Assembly (NCBI GenBank): GCA_027574665.1
Contig: CM050654.1
Span: forward strand, 11,030,142-11,094,141
DNA length: 64,000 bases
Direction: 5' to 3'
Source of the DNA: Rhynochetos jubatus
Lineage: Eukaryota; Chordata; Aves; Eurypygiformes; Rhynochetidae
Positions 25,347 through 37,986 of this stretch are shown one piece after another. Position numbers and translations under genes: made by a program. The number at the start of each line of letters is the position of its first letter. The stretch's first letter is position 1. The notes under the pieces were generated by a model. It saw only the letters and a list, made by a program, of their open reading frames with translations. It made no database searches and had not been told where the DNA came from.

Positions 25347-26904
25347 GCTGCACCTTGGCAAGAGAACTGTCCTTTGGATGTCCAAATTGGTTTAATTACC
25401 AGTGGTGGAAACTATCTGGTGACTAGTGACTGAGTCTTTAAATGCGTGACACTTGTCCGAGCAGAATTAACCCTTCAGGTGCTGGCTTCAGCTGGCTGCT
25501 GGGCCCCCACCTAGCACAGCTGTGTGTAGTGGGGGATGCAGTCCCAGGGGGACTGCGGTGCTGCACACAGTCTGGCAGCGTTCACGCAGAATTGTCAGTC
25601 TTGGTAAGGAAGCCTGGGGAAGCTTTATTGACGGTGTTCTGGCATCCACTGATTGTGGTTTGGGTTTTTGCTTGTACTCTGCTCTCCCAGTCACTGCTGA
25701 TGCCTGCCCCTCTCACTGCTGCTGGGTCACATGCAGGGCAGCCTCGGCACCCTGCTGACCTCCAGGCAGGCCCTGCAGCTTGTGGCAGCAGTGTTATAAC
25801 CAAAATTTTGTCCCATGGAGAGCTCTGCTTCTTTGATGCTTATTTTCCCGCAGGGGAGGGACAATGACAGTCATTTTTCTCTCTGAAAAAGACCGTGACT
25901 GAAATGCTGATGCCGCATTTGCCAGGTCAGCTGGGCAAAGAAGTCCCAGCCTGAGCAGCAGCAGCATCCATGGGAACTGCTGCTTGGATGCCCCATGTCC
26001 TTGATTCTCCTCTGTGGCCCAGATTTCCTGCAGGGCAGCATCCCCAGTGCCGCAGCCTGGCCAGGGAAACCCCATGAGGCCCTGTCAGTGCTAGGGGAAG
26101 GTCAGTGGGAGGGAAAATTAAATGGGGGAACATGGTCCATGTAGAAGAACGGGGGCATGAAATAACTGTAGTTCCTATGAAGTACTCTGGCAACTTGGGC
26201 AGATTCCTATTAATGGCAGGCTGAACAGAAACCAACTGGGGGTTTTTATTCCATTTGACAAATGGAAGCATTTTGATTAAATTCACACAGACCTGAAACT
26301 CATCCTTTGGTAAAAAGGAGTATTTCCCTCTCTCAGGTCTTGACATGGAAAATAGCAAGTGTTTTGCACTAGCCAGCACTGCCAATTTCAGTTCCTGATG
26401 CACCTTTAGCAATATGGCTCCTGCCGCTGTTACACCTCTTGCTACTGGGATGAGGGGAGCGATGGTTGGTAGAAAGCCTGGGGTTATTTATACAGCCCTT
26501 AACCTGGTCTGCAAATTGCACACCAGATAGCTCCATGCCAAATCAACCCCGTGAAATCAGAGGGTGGCTATCAAAATGATGCTCTTACATCATTCTTCCA
26601 CTTCTCCAATGAGGTGTTGGGTAACCTGTACCCGATGAGCTCTGCCCGGAAAAGAGCTTGTGTGGCCATCATCCCAGCACGGAGTGGTTTGTGTGACGCA
26701 TGCTCCACGTGAGCTCTCTGCACCCTCCCCTGGTGCATCATTTGGCTGAAAACAGACAACACTCATTGCTAATTATGTGTTGCTCTGCTACTTGCTAATT
26801 AAGGAGCTCTGCAAAGTTGAGATATGTCTTATCTGGGGTAGTGACCACCAAACGGATGATAAAAATTTTAATAGAGAGAACCTGGAATGCCTGGAACAAT
26901 GGGA

Positions 26905-26921
26905 TTTTTTTTTTTTTTTTT
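26905..26921. repeat. T17 homopolymer
   Basis: A T run between aatggga and aattattcag. No element was recognised. Confidence 0.9.
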
Positions 26922-28600
26922 AATTATTCAGGTTTTACAGATATTCCTGTTCAGAAATACAGCAATATTTGCTGGGATAAATGTAAGTGAATGTCACGGT
27001 TCTTCACTCTAGGGAAGTGAACAGGCTGTAGTAGGAATAGCCATTTCTGCTTATCCAGCTGGAAAAGAAACCCAGTCGTGTTGGCACAAAAGCATTTTGG
27101 AAAAATAAACAGCAGGGAGAGGGATGACGCCATGGTTGTGCAGGCCTGCATAAAGGCCATCAGAGGAGGGAGTTCCCTTGCTCTGCAGGCTTCCAAGAAG
27201 GCTGAGGGGAGCCGCAGGAGCGGCTCTCAGCGCTGGGAATTCAGCAGGGTTTGCTGGGAGTGAGCAGTCACAGCAAGGGCTGCGCGGAGAGTGGGTTTCT
27301 GTCAGGCTCAACAAACCCCTCCAGCTCAGCAAGGAGTTCTTGGTATTGCTGGCTGGTCCCTGTGCACTGCAGACGGGCAGGGACGACCATCGCTGTTAGG
27401 CTGGACTGGCCATGATTTCACCTTGGTAGCGAGGCTGACAAATGCCATGAGGAGTTTTCCTTAAAATAGCACATGTGCGTTGCAGAGTTGCATTATGGTT
27501 CCAGTACAGGGCTGGCTTTCAAACCCAGAAAGGTGCCGTCAAGTTTCTGACATTAACATCTGGGTAGAGCCCAGCTGATATGAATGTTTGAAGGACCCTT
27601 GTTGTATCACGAGATAAAAACGAGCTTGACTTTGAAACACCTGAACAAAAATATTCATAACGTGTCATTACGTATCTTCTTTTACGTGGCATTTGATGAC
27701 GATCAGGATCTAACTTGTTTGGGGAATTACTGAACGGTGTTACTGAGGCGTTCGTGTCTCAGTTCTGTACTGCAGCAGCTGAAGCTCAGTCAGCAGGGAC
27801 TGAACTGTGTAGGCAATGAGCGGATGATGTGCCTCCTTACGATCCTACGGGAAGTAAACAAACTGAGCAGAAGGGAAGGCTTCTCATGGACACCTAGATG
27901 TCCCAGTAAGTACTTTCTCGGTCAGACTCTCCGTGTGTGAGCCTGCGTGGGAGGGAGAGGCTGATTGACTTTACCCATGCCTGTGAATTGTGTTGAGGAT
28001 ATCACAGGAAAACACTTCATCGGGCAATGAAGTACTACTCCTACTTATGCCAGTGGTAAGATCATTTTAACAGTTAGCTGTTTGCTTTCTCTGGAAAGAA
28101 ATAGCACGTGTTGCAATACAACTAGGGAAATACAGATTTTACTCCCAAATCTAGCAAGTCCCAAACTGAAAAGACACCCACATTCCTTAATATCTCCTCA
28201 TCTGTTGACCAAATATAATACCCATTAATTTACATTCATTTCCAGAGGTTAAATTAATTTCCTATTGATAACATGCCTGGATTCTATCCAACGGAAGATG
28301 CTACACAGGTATCAAATATTACTCTTTTCATCAATATTGCAAGATAAGTGGATTGTTCTTCTGTGATTTTGTTCTAGTGTACCTAACAATATTTTAACAG
28401 TGTATGAAATAGTAGTCTAAACGCCCAGGAATGAAGATGACGTTCAAAAGAACAGTGCAAGGAGCAAACCTATAGCATAATTTACTGGAGAAACTCCCTC
28501 TTGGTCGAGTTAAAAACAGAGAACACAGCAGAAGGTAAAGAACTAGTGTAGAAGGAGTAAGACAGAATTTCGACAATAAATGTGTATTGACTTTAATATT

Positions 28601-29384
28601 TGTGCTGGTTTTAGCCAGGAGTTCACTTTCTTCGCAGTGGCTGGTGTGAAGCCAGGTTTCTGGATCTACCCTGAGAAAAGTGCTGATAAGGTATCTTTTT
28701 AGCTGGCACTGGGGAATGCCTGCACTGAATTCAAGGTCTTTGTCCGCTTCTGATACTGCAGCTGCATTCCCAACTCTCGTTCTCTTGTTACAGGCAGTGT
28801 GGGGGACACACAGTTCAGACAGCTGATCCCAACTGACCAAGTATTTCATTCCATAGCACATCATGCTTGGTACATAGGTGGGGAGTGGGCTCAGGGGCCA
28901 TTGCTCTTTTGCTGGGTCCTTAGCTCTTCTGTTAGCTCCTTAACTCCTTTGCTACCCCCTTTGTTAGCTGCTTTGCTAACTCCTGTACTGGCTTGTTCGT
29001 GAGTGAGCTGGTGGGTCAGCTGGCTTTCCCCGTCGTGCTGTCACTGATAGGGTTCGCTCGGACTCTGCTGCGATTGCTCTCGGGCTCCGGCTCTCTGGCT
29101 CTGACTCTCACTACTCAGGGACCCGGCTGTGCATTGGTCGGTGGATGGTGAGCAATTGCATCATGTTTTATTTTCTATTATTTTAGTTACTTATTATTAG
29201 CAGTATTAGTATATATTCGTTTATATATATTATTAATTTATATTCAATTAGTAAATAGTTCTTATCTCAATTTTATGAGCTTCCTTGTCTTTCTCCTCCA
29301 ATTCTCCCCCTCTGCTGGAGGAGAAGGGGGGGAGGCGTGAGAGTGGCTTCGTGGTATTTTGCTGGCCGGAGTTAAACCATGACA
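28601..29384 (+). mobile_element. Solo LTR of an ERVL-type avian endogenous retrovirus
   Basis: It starts TGTGCTGGTTTTAGCC and ends GTTAAACCATGACA, so it has TG...CA ends. The 5' and 3' ends match the second LTR at 53,924-54,093, including gcagtggctggtgtgaagcc against acagtaactagtatgaagct. The flanks atatt (28,596-28,600) and atctt (29,385-29,389) look like a 5-bp target duplication with one change. No gag, pol or env sequence lies beside it, so it is probably a solo LTR left by recombination. It holds imperfect ttagctcctt/tttgctaactcc repeats (about 28,919-28,992) and an AT-rich block (29,160-29,270). The family name is from memory. Confidence 0.85.
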
Positions 29385-30872
29385 ATCTTTCACACTGAAG
29401 TCCAGAGTATGGAAGCAAGCCTGATAGGTGAAAGACTTTGACTACACTAAAGCCTTCATGATATGAAGCAAGCCAACACCGCAAGAAGCGTACTCTAGGC
29501 TCATGGTCACGTGCCCAGCAAAAACCCATCACCTGGCATCTTTTACGAGTCGCCTTTGCATGGCTGCCACTTTAGTAACATCCCTTTTTTCCACTGTTGT
29601 CATTGACGCTACTTGCCTCATAGTTAGTCTAATCATTCCGGAGATGCAAGGGAAAAAGAGGACCAAGTTTCAAATTTCAAGTAGGGTCCTTCAGATTTTT
29701 CTTGCCATTGTACCCAGCCTTCAGAGAAGAGGCTCTGGGTATTTTTATGTAACAGCTGGGTGGTATTTTTAAGGATTGGCTCCTCCTGGAGTTCAAGATC
29801 CCAGACACAACCCATGGATTATATCAGGTGGAAGTCAATATCCACCTACAGTAAAGGTAACATACATAAAACAGTGGGACTGATGCTCTTTTACTTCTTT
29901 ACAAATTACAAAAGAAACTTCAAATCTCTGTAGTATGAAATAGTTTTCTTGTATGCTTTCAGTATTGCCTAGCTTGACTGGAGAACTTAATGAAACTACA
30001 GTATTAATATAACTGGGAACTGAAGAACCTGGAGGAATTTGTGGTCCTCTAGCTACATGAGACTTTTTTATTTATGTTTGCTTGTTCACCTTAATTCATG
30101 ATTTCATGGTAGTAGAGGTTTTACAATAGCAGAAATGCACCCCATTGGCAAGCCCCTTTAAATAAAATCCATGAAGGCATCTGATGCCTTGGGATAACCG
30201 TTTCCCCAGCAGTGCCAGTGAGGAATTACACTTCTCTTCCCTGAAGTGAAGCTGTGTTCACTGACATCTGATAAGGGTTGTTTTTCCATTTAAGCCTGCG
30301 TAAAATCCCCTTTGGCTATGTGATACCTACTTCACTGGCACGGCCTTCTTGGAGCAGCTCCCGGGGACTGCAGTGAGAACGCAATCGGGCCTCTAAAGGT
30401 TAACCTGGTAGGCGTAAGATGCCAGGAGGGAAGGATCACCCAGCTGGTTTGCGGCTGATGACGTGCGACTCCTAACCAAGAGCCTGTTGCACAGCTTTCC
30501 TGCCAGGAGTTTCTGTGGCATCATAAGGAGCTGGGAGGCTCTGACCCCGATTGTGCAATGCTGGAGCAGCTCGGCTGCGCTGCCCTCCTGACTGCATGCC
30601 TTTCAGTTGTGTCGGAATTCAAAGTGTGCTGTGGATGGGCCTTTTCTGAGCCGCCCTGCCTGGATTACTCAGGAATATCCGGGAATGTATGCTCCTGAAC
30701 TGTCAGTTATCAGCACCGCAAGAGCTGGGAAGCCCCAGGAAGCTTTTGCTGTATTCTGTTTATTTTTCCATTCCCTCTCACACCCTAACACAACACAAGG
30801 CAACAACATAGACTGCAGTAAATTGGTTCCTACAAACACATTATCACCATGAGTTAGGCTTCCCTCTCTGCT

Positions 30873-30894
30873 CCCCCCCCCCCCCCCCCCCCCC
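30873..30894. repeat. C22 homopolymer
   Basis: An uninterrupted run of 22 C, the longest G/C homopolymer in the window. The length is likely to vary between individuals and is prone to sequencing error. Confidence 0.95.
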
Positions 30895-31938
30895 GTTATA
30901 AAATATCCCCAACTACACCCTCCCAGAGGTACTCATCACAGAGGACCACTTAGAGTACCTGTTTGATTTCACATACATTGGTGGGAAGACACCATCTCCT
31001 TTGCTATCCCATCTGGGCAGTGATGTTGATTTTACATACGTTCAGAAAATGGAAGTGGAAATGTAAGACCAGAGGTACAAAACGTCTTTGTGTTACCAGT
31101 GGCACTTGGAACGTGCTGCATCGCCAGGTCTGATGTTCTGACAGAACAGTTTTTCACCTGCTGACCCTTTTGGGCCCAGGATAACGATTCATAGGTGCTC
31201 TCCTGATGTTGTAACTAGAGGTAATAATGTGCAGCCTATGGAAATCTGTGGCAACGGTTAGGTACTCAGCAGTCACTGACACAGAGTTTTGCACATCAGA
31301 ATCTATCTACAGGTGCCACAGGGAGGAAGGTGAGAAAGAAAATTGTGTTGTACTCCGGGATAAACAGCTTGATTCCCTATTAGTCTGCAGGAAGCTGAAT
31401 TAGTAATTTATGAAGCACTTTGCCACGATGAGATTTGTTTAGTCCGCTTAGGATTTGTTTTTCGCTGTTAACACAGAGCTAAACAACTGAGGCCGTGTCT
31501 ACCTGCTCCTCTGCAGACAGCAGCTTGCTCCGTAACCCAGTGCCTCCCAGCGCTAAGCCGCACTGCCGGCAGCATGGCTGCATTGTTTGCACAGCACGGG
31601 TAGAGCTAATACTCCCACAGTTACTCATCCCAGCACCGCACCCCCTTTTCCCACCAGGTGTTGCAGCCACTTCTGGCTTGTTAGCGAAGCTGTCTGCCTA
31701 ACAGGAATGCGGCGGTCACACGTGGAGCAGTGCTGGGAGGTCAGGGAGGAGCGGTGGCGACTACCTGGGGCAGGGTGGGGGTCATTACATCTTCATCCAG
31801 CTCTGTGGCAGTGCCAACAAAATGTGGTTCCTCTGCCTAGGGAACAGACTGTATTGCTTATTAAGATCTGAGAAAGGTAGAAGTCCGTGTTGTTAAGACC
31901 ACCAACAAACTTTCAGGAAAAAGCAGACACTGCTACAG

Positions 31939-31969
31939 AAAGAAAAAAAGTAAAAAAAAAAAAAAAAAA
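31939..31969. repeat. A-rich tract (two A runs, the longer A18)
   Basis: An A-rich stretch interrupted by gt, then 18 A at 31,952-31,969. It resembles the smaller tract at 21,971-22,000. No element body was recognised. Confidence 0.85.
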
Positions 31970-34900
31970 GGACATAGAAAAGAAACCCAAATCCCCATTA
32001 CAAAAAATAAATCCAAACCGAATCAAATCTTCAAAGCCTCCTTCCTGGACATAAATCCCCTATTTTTCTTTTGAAGGTCAGCATTATGTGACGCAAGACC
32101 AGCACTGAAGTCCCAGCCCATCAGCTTCCGTGGAGCCAGCCGGGCGATGTGGCCTCTCTGCAGACCTCCTCCGGGCACTGGAGGTGAGAAGCAAAACCCT
32201 TCCTGGGTGGAAAGAGTTAAGAGGTCCTCCTCATCTCTAAGGGCACGTGTTGCTGCCATGGGACGAAGCGGGCTAGCCTGCAGGAATCGTCCCCAGCAGA
32301 GACAGGGCTCCCCTGGCTACAACTGATAGGAAAGGGCTCGCCTTGCTGGTGTTGTAAGGGTTCCTGCATCACTTCAGACAGCTACCCGGTGCTGACTGCC
32401 CTGCGCCGAGCCACCCGTGTGCGAAACACGGGGCTATGTCCCTGGGGGGACAGGCTGAGGGGTCTGTGCAGAGCTCCGTGCCCCACCGCAACTGCCTTCT
32501 CTGACTTGAAGCATTTGCCTCTTGTATGAGCCAACCCACAACGGCAGCGGGGCTGGTTTAAGGGATCACTCCACGGTTCTGTCGGTGCAAAGCTGGTGTC
32601 TGTTTTCCCTATGTAAACAGGAGTTACTGTACTGGTTTAGGTGACTGTGACTGGTGTCCTTGTGAACAGAGTGGGGGTTATTCTGGCACAGCTACAGTGG
32701 GAAAGTGCTAATCCCCCCATCTGCACTTGTTAAACCTTTCAAGTAAAGACCAGCTGATGAAGGAGCAAAGCTGTGAGGTCTGGCTTTTGCTAGAATACTC
32801 GCTGGAGACCCCAGAACCAGCAGTTGTGAATGTCAGTGGGCTTTAAGCCAACAGATCTTTGTTGTGTGTAGTCCTTTGGTTCTCTGAAAAGCTGAGGAGG
32901 CACTAGCTCCTATGCTCTCCATCTTTGTGGGGCAAATTCTGACCCAAATCCCTCTGGACCAAGCCCAGATTCACAGCTGAGCAGGAAAATTGCTCTAGAA
33001 TTGCCCCATGTCGGGGATTTCATGTAAATCATCCTACTGATGTGTGTGGGATTAACTGAAAGAGGGCAGCAAAGAAGTTCCACAAACGCCCTGCAGGACT
33101 GGGTGCTCTGACGGAAACATCAGCTCCTTTGGAAAGAACGCTGCAAATTCAGAATGGTTACTTCGCAATGTTGTGTTTTTCCTGCGGTACATTACGGTGC
33201 CCTGGTACTCTGTCCTGCAGTCAGCTTCCTTAGCCAACAGCTAGGTAGACAGGCAAAGCTGTCTGCAGCGTGGGTGTCAGACACCCGGCAGTCCTGCCCG
33301 CTTCAGGCGTCACGCAGGTACACTGCTCCGAGGCAGGGAGGGCGGCAGGCAGCTCAGATCTGTGTTCCTGAGCCAGGAGCAGGACTAGCTGCATGACCTG
33401 ACCCCAGCCAAGTGGGGATTCCCCACCGCTTCTGTCCCACTGACTTCTGGGCTGAAGTTCCTCTCAGGCCTGTGTGGCTTCCCCTGGAGTCATTCGTGTT
33501 TCCTTGGGGAAATCCTGACCCCAATGGCTGAATACGGTGTGCTCGAGAAACGCTGAAGGCACCAAACCACACGCTTCTGGGGTCTCCAGCATGCCAGACT
33601 GGCTGCCAGCCTGTTAAATGGGCGCTGAAGTGTCATCAACGTTGAAATGCAGCCGACCGAACCTGTAGCTTAATTTAGGAGCCTGACAGATGTATGGTAA
33701 TGGCCTGGTAAGGCTTGGTTAAAGGTGGCGTTTGGGAGCTTCCATACATTTTTAATCTCTGTGTACCATAAAATATTAAACATCAGTTCCTGCTCTTGCT
33801 GCAGATTTCTTGCAAGAAGATCTACTCTGGGATTTGAACAGCACTGAATACTGAGCAACTGAAAGAAAGTGGGAGTTTGGACCAGTGTCTCTGCTGGCGT
33901 AACTCCATGAAAGCCAGAGGGTGAAATCCCAGCCCTGCTGAGATAGGTGGGATTTTTGCCAGACTTACGACTGCTGAGAACTCTTTTAACAACTCAACCC
34001 TGATTTTGCTTTGGACTGAAACCTCCCCCTGAGTCTCAGCCTACAAACACTTGTATCTTACACACAGAAGAAAAACGTTCCGCAGCAAGCAAATGGGCTT
34101 GGAAACGGATTTAACTTCATCAGTGGAACCCCTGCTGTAGACATTCACTGCAGGCTAAATTTGGCTCGTGTGGTAAGACACTGAGTGGCACACAGACATT
34201 CAGCTCACTCAGTGATGGGAAGGCTCCTGCTTTGGCTGCAGTCACGCTGTTTATTCGACGTGCTCCCTGCGAACTGCACGAGCAGAGTTTCGGTGCTGTC
34301 TCTTGGTGTGACCCACTCATGCAGTCAAGGCTCATTAACATTATTTTAAGTCCTCTCTTTCCATTGCATATTGCTGTCACGTCTAACCGACTTCTTTTTA
34401 GGCCTACCCGTTATTACAGGGGATTTGTGAGTCTGCTGGAAGCTCTTGTGGTTGAAGATACACCTGCATCGAAGCCCTTTGTGCTCCTCCTGTTTGCAGA
34501 AGACTGACTCCAGTGAGGAGGTCAGAAAGCAGATGCTTCCATCACCCACAGCTGCGAGCTGACAGCCTTACGGTTCTGAGGATAAAAGAGAAGCAGGAAA
34601 GAAGATGCTAGGAAAAGCCCCAAATAAATTAATAATCATTCTAGTTCCTTTATACATTATAAAGAAGCAGGGGAGAAAAACTGTTTTGCTTTGCAGGTGA
34701 CCTTCACAGCAAAGAGGAGTTGTTCAGTCACCGCTGGATAATACCAAGGGCACTCTCAGGGGCTGGCAATTGGAACGATGATTAAAAAAATATGAGCAAG
34801 ATTTTAAGCGTCTCTTTGTGAAACAAACAGAGCAAAATTATTCCTCAGTGGTGGAACTAACAGCGTAAACACCACCTCAAAACGAATCTGGAAGGAACAT

Positions 34901-35053
34901 GTATGTCCTTGATAAAAACAGAGAAGATGATCAGCTCCCAGCACAGTCCCAGCCCCCTACGGATAAGAGGGAATTTGTGACCTTGCCTTGCTACTCCATG
35001 CATCAAGCTTTCCGGAGCTCTGTGTCTCTTTTTGCATTTGAGAAGACCGAGTT

Positions 35054-35360
35054 CACAGAATCGATGAAGTTGGCTGGGACCTCTTGTGATCATCTAGTCC
35101 AACCGCCATCAAGCAGGGTGAGCTAGAGCAAGGGTGCCAAGGACGGTGTCCAGTTGGGTTTTGAGCATCTCCATGGAGACTCCACAACCTCTCTGGGCAA
35201 CCTGCTCCAGTTTGTGAGCACCCTCACAATAACTAAGACGTTTTCTTGTGCTCAAATGGAATCGGATGTGTTTCAATTTGTGCTTCTTGTCCTGTCAGTG
35301 AGCACTACTGAGAAGAGTCTGCCTCCCTCCTGTCGCCTGTGCTCGATTTCCTACTTGTTG
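35054..35360 (-). mobile_element. CR1 LINE 3' end fragment, minus strand
   Basis: Begins with the reversed CR1 tail (cacagaatcgatgaagttgg), then catctagtccaaccgcc, ctctgggcaacctgctccag and cttgtcctgtcagtgagcac, all typical of the CR1 3' region. It is diverged. The 3' tail lies at the low-coordinate end, so the element points to the minus strand. Confidence 0.9.
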
Positions 35361-35424
35361 AGATGGACCTTCCCTGAGCTTGGAGGAGGTGATCACTGAA
35401 AGCCAGCCACCTCTTCCGGACCCT

Positions 35425-35740
35425 TGTGCTCTCCAGGACTGTATCTCAAGCAGATCTCTGAAGAGGCCAAAGTCTGCTCTTCAGAATCAGAGTTGTGGTC
35501 CCACCTTTGCCTCACTCTCCCCTCTTAGGATCCTGAACTCCACCATCTCATCGTCATGAGCCCCAGTGCTGACCCCACCTCCATGTCCCCAACTAGTTCT
35601 TCCTTGTTTATAAGTACGAGGTTGGGAGAGCACCTTTCCGTGTCAGCTCCTCGATCACCTGTGCCAGGGAGTTGCCATCAGTGTGTTCTTGAACGCTCCG
35701 AGATTGCTCGGCCCCTGCTGTATTGCCATGTCTAGTTCAA
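35425..35740 (-). mobile_element. Internal CR1 fragment, minus strand
   Basis: Phrases such as aggccaaagtctgctcttca, aggatcctgaactccaccat and agagcacctttccgtgtcag match an internal CR1 segment as I remember it. On the minus strand one part resembles the end of an endonuclease domain (SDHEMVEF-like, broken here by frame damage). It lies beside the CR1 tail at 35,054-35,360, so it may be the same element after a deletion, or a separate insertion. Confidence 0.7.
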
Positions 35741-35750
35741 AGCTATTCAC

Positions 35751-35830
35751 GTGTCCCTGCCCATGGCAGGGGGGTTGGAACTAGATGATCTTCAAGGTCC
35801 CTTCCAACCCAAACCATTCTGTGATTCTAT
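35751..35830 (+). mobile_element. CR1 LINE 3' tail, plus strand
   Basis: gtgtccctgcccatggcagg, then ggaactagatgatcttcaag and a tail ending gattctat. It is close to the last 80 bases of the copy at 15,315-15,534 but is a separate short insertion, in the opposite orientation to its left neighbour. Confidence 0.92.
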
Positions 35831-37639
35831 ACCAGCTTTACTTAACCTGAGTAAAATAAATCCACCTTCTTCTGTGCTCACTGTTGGTCACCACACTCCC
35901 TGCTGCAGGCCTGGTGGCTGTGGCTGATGAGCACCAGGTGGCCTGGCCACTCACTGAGGCAAAGGTAGCCTGACTGCAAGAATCCTGACTACAACAGCAA
36001 GGTGGCTTGGTAGCCCAGATCTGGCGTCCTTTGCACTCTCCCAGATGCTGTGTTACACTGACACTTCACTTCCTGGACCGATGTTCACTTGAAACTATCT
36101 TGCTGGTGACACGTAACCAGAAGCGTGTCCTTGGTGAAGTGTTTCTTAGTGTTTTCTGCTTTTGAGCTAACCTCCCTCGTGACCCCCTCTCTGCCCAAGA
36201 CTTGTGGTGAGTATTCCTCTCCTTTTTTTCTTGCAAAACGAAGGAGTCTCCTCAAGTCTCCAATGAGATTTGCTGTATGATCCGCTTTCCCTTTTTTCTC
36301 TCCTAGGAAGTCAGAACGCAAGAGCTGGGGCCGGATGTGGAGGATTTCCGTAGGGTCGCTCTCCGTGAGGCAGAGCAGCATATGGCCTTTGGCTGTGCTG
36401 TCCCTGACCTTTTGGTAGAGAGTCACGTTTTGATTTGGTAGGGCCCAGCGAGTGACCCAGGACAGGGTCCTACTGAGCTTGGGGCTGAAAAGAATGATTC
36501 TTTCCCAAGGGCTCTCACTAGATGGGGCAGACAAAAGGCAGAAAGGAAGGCAGAAAAATCCCATCTGTGTGGAAAAAAATTTACCAGTTCTCTACAAGTA
36601 TTTTTGTCTAACCTTCGCCAGGTCATTGCTAGAGTTTGGTTTGAACTCTTCACCAAGTGACTAAACGAAAGGCATTCATGTACTGACACACAGTTGATCA
36701 CTCTAAAGGTTTTAGCGTTACCAGATTAAAGTTACAGAGCCAGCCAGGAGAGAGGCCAAGGGAGTCTGTCATCCCCCCATTTGCACCGACTGAAGGATTT
36801 GGGACATGAGTGGATTAAGCTCTTGCAGGCTTTACACAAATTCTCCTGTGGCTCGTGTTGCCTTCCTCTCGGATTCTTGCATGTAGCACGTTTTATTCCG
36901 AGCTGCACCCAGCAGGGTTGCTCCACTGCCTACACGTAAGCATTGCACAACATCTGTGGGACCAGAGCTCCAGTGCGGCAGAACGCACGGCCAAGCGTTT
37001 CACAACTGCTGTCATCTACAGATTTCTTACAGAAATAGACGGGGAAAGCCCAGCTAGCTAAGTCTGGCCCTGAAAAGGAGAAGCTAAGTGCGCATACGCC
37101 GCTCTGCCCCCTTTCCTAAGGCAGTGCGCTGAATTACAGAACCACCTGCGTGTCCTTGGGCTGTTCTGTGGCCAATTCCTCAGAAGCTTCCAGCCAAGCA
37201 CCTCACACGGCTGAGGGGCTTGCTGTTTGTCTGCCATCTTGACGGCTTTCCCCTCAGAGAAGCTGCCCTCCTGTTTGCCCTGGCCTGAGGCAAGCTCATG
37301 GCAATGTCTCCCCGCAGGTGGCTCCTGGCAGTTCAGGGTGCTTTGATGGCCTTTTTGGAGTTCAGCAGGATTTAGGCTCACGTTTTTTACCACGGAAAAG
37401 TTCACAGCGTGGTACCGCACAGCCCTACTTTCTCCTGCCTTCAGCCATCGGCCGTTTCTGCCTGGTGGAGACAAAGATCAGGCTTCCCCCGAGCAACCTC
37501 AAAACCACCCCTGGCTGACGTCCCAACGAACGCATGCTTCCCCTAAATACGCTGCGTTTTGCTTTATGTTCTCAGTGCAGGAGGCCGGAACACCTGGGGG
37601 ATCGCCCACCAAGGAAGCTCCCTGACACGGCAGCGGGGC
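35831..37639. other. Upstream flank of the NABP1 CpG island
   Basis: Ordinary composition between the CR1 cluster and the CpG island, containing the unassigned minus-strand frame at 36,085-36,564. No promoter element for a divergent gene was evident. Confidence 0.65.
36085..36564 (-). other. Open frame of 159 codons upstream of and divergent from NABP1, unassigned
   Basis: ATG at 36,562-36,564 on the minus strand, about 1.5 kb from the NABP1 start site. The start is hydrophobic (MGFFCLPFCLLSAPS) and the C-terminal half is Lys/Arg-rich. It is not in GC-rich DNA. No family was recognised; chance remains the simplest explanation. Confidence 0.15.
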
Positions 37640-37865
37640 CTTAAAATGGCGCCGGAAGGAAGTGAATCGCTTCCTCACTCCCCTCTGCCCCACCAGCCGC
37701 GCATCGGGGCGCCGCAGGGCTGTCCCCGGGGGAGCACTGAGCTGTGCGGAGCCCAGCCAGGGCACCCGTGAGGCGGCCCGAGCCCGCCGCTGCCCCGCCC
37801 GTCCCGCCAGCGGAGGCGCCCGGCGCGGCGGCTCCCCGAGAACGGGAAGATGGCCGCGGCGCAGC

Positions 37866-37873
37866 CCAATCAG
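37866..37873 (+). promoter_or_regulatory. CCAAT box (CCAATCAG)
   Basis: A CCAATCAG match to the NF-Y site, about 160 bases upstream of the proposed NABP1 start site. Binding is inferred. Confidence 0.5.
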
Positions 37874-37986
37874 TGACCGGCTCCGGCTTGCGCCCGCCCA
37901 TGGCCCAGTAGCGGCGTTCCGCGTGCCCCAGACGGTTCCATTCGGCACCGCCCACCCCTCCCGGCGCCCCGGGGTGGGCCCGCCCG

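Larger units (their letters stand above)
15535..28600. other. Intergenic DNA with AT-rich candidate regulatory blocks
   Basis: Holds the RE1-like site, the X-box-like palindrome, the TGACA palindrome and several A/T runs. AT-rich blocks at 15,850-16,400 and 22,190-22,420 look like conserved noncoding elements in style only. No exon was recognised. Confidence 0.65.
29385..35053. other. Intergenic DNA, no gene recognised
   Basis: Between the solo LTR and the CR1 cluster. It contains the C22 run (30,873) and the A-rich tract (31,939). I saw no coding exon. Confidence 0.7.

Noticed and set aside
25927..26412. Minus-strand open frame of 161 codons
   Set aside because: It needs a non-ATG start (TTG) for its full length, has no domain and no splice context.
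28394..28864. Minus-strand open frame of 156 codons
   Set aside because: It crosses the 5' boundary of the solo LTR, so it is a chance join of LTR antisense and flanking DNA.
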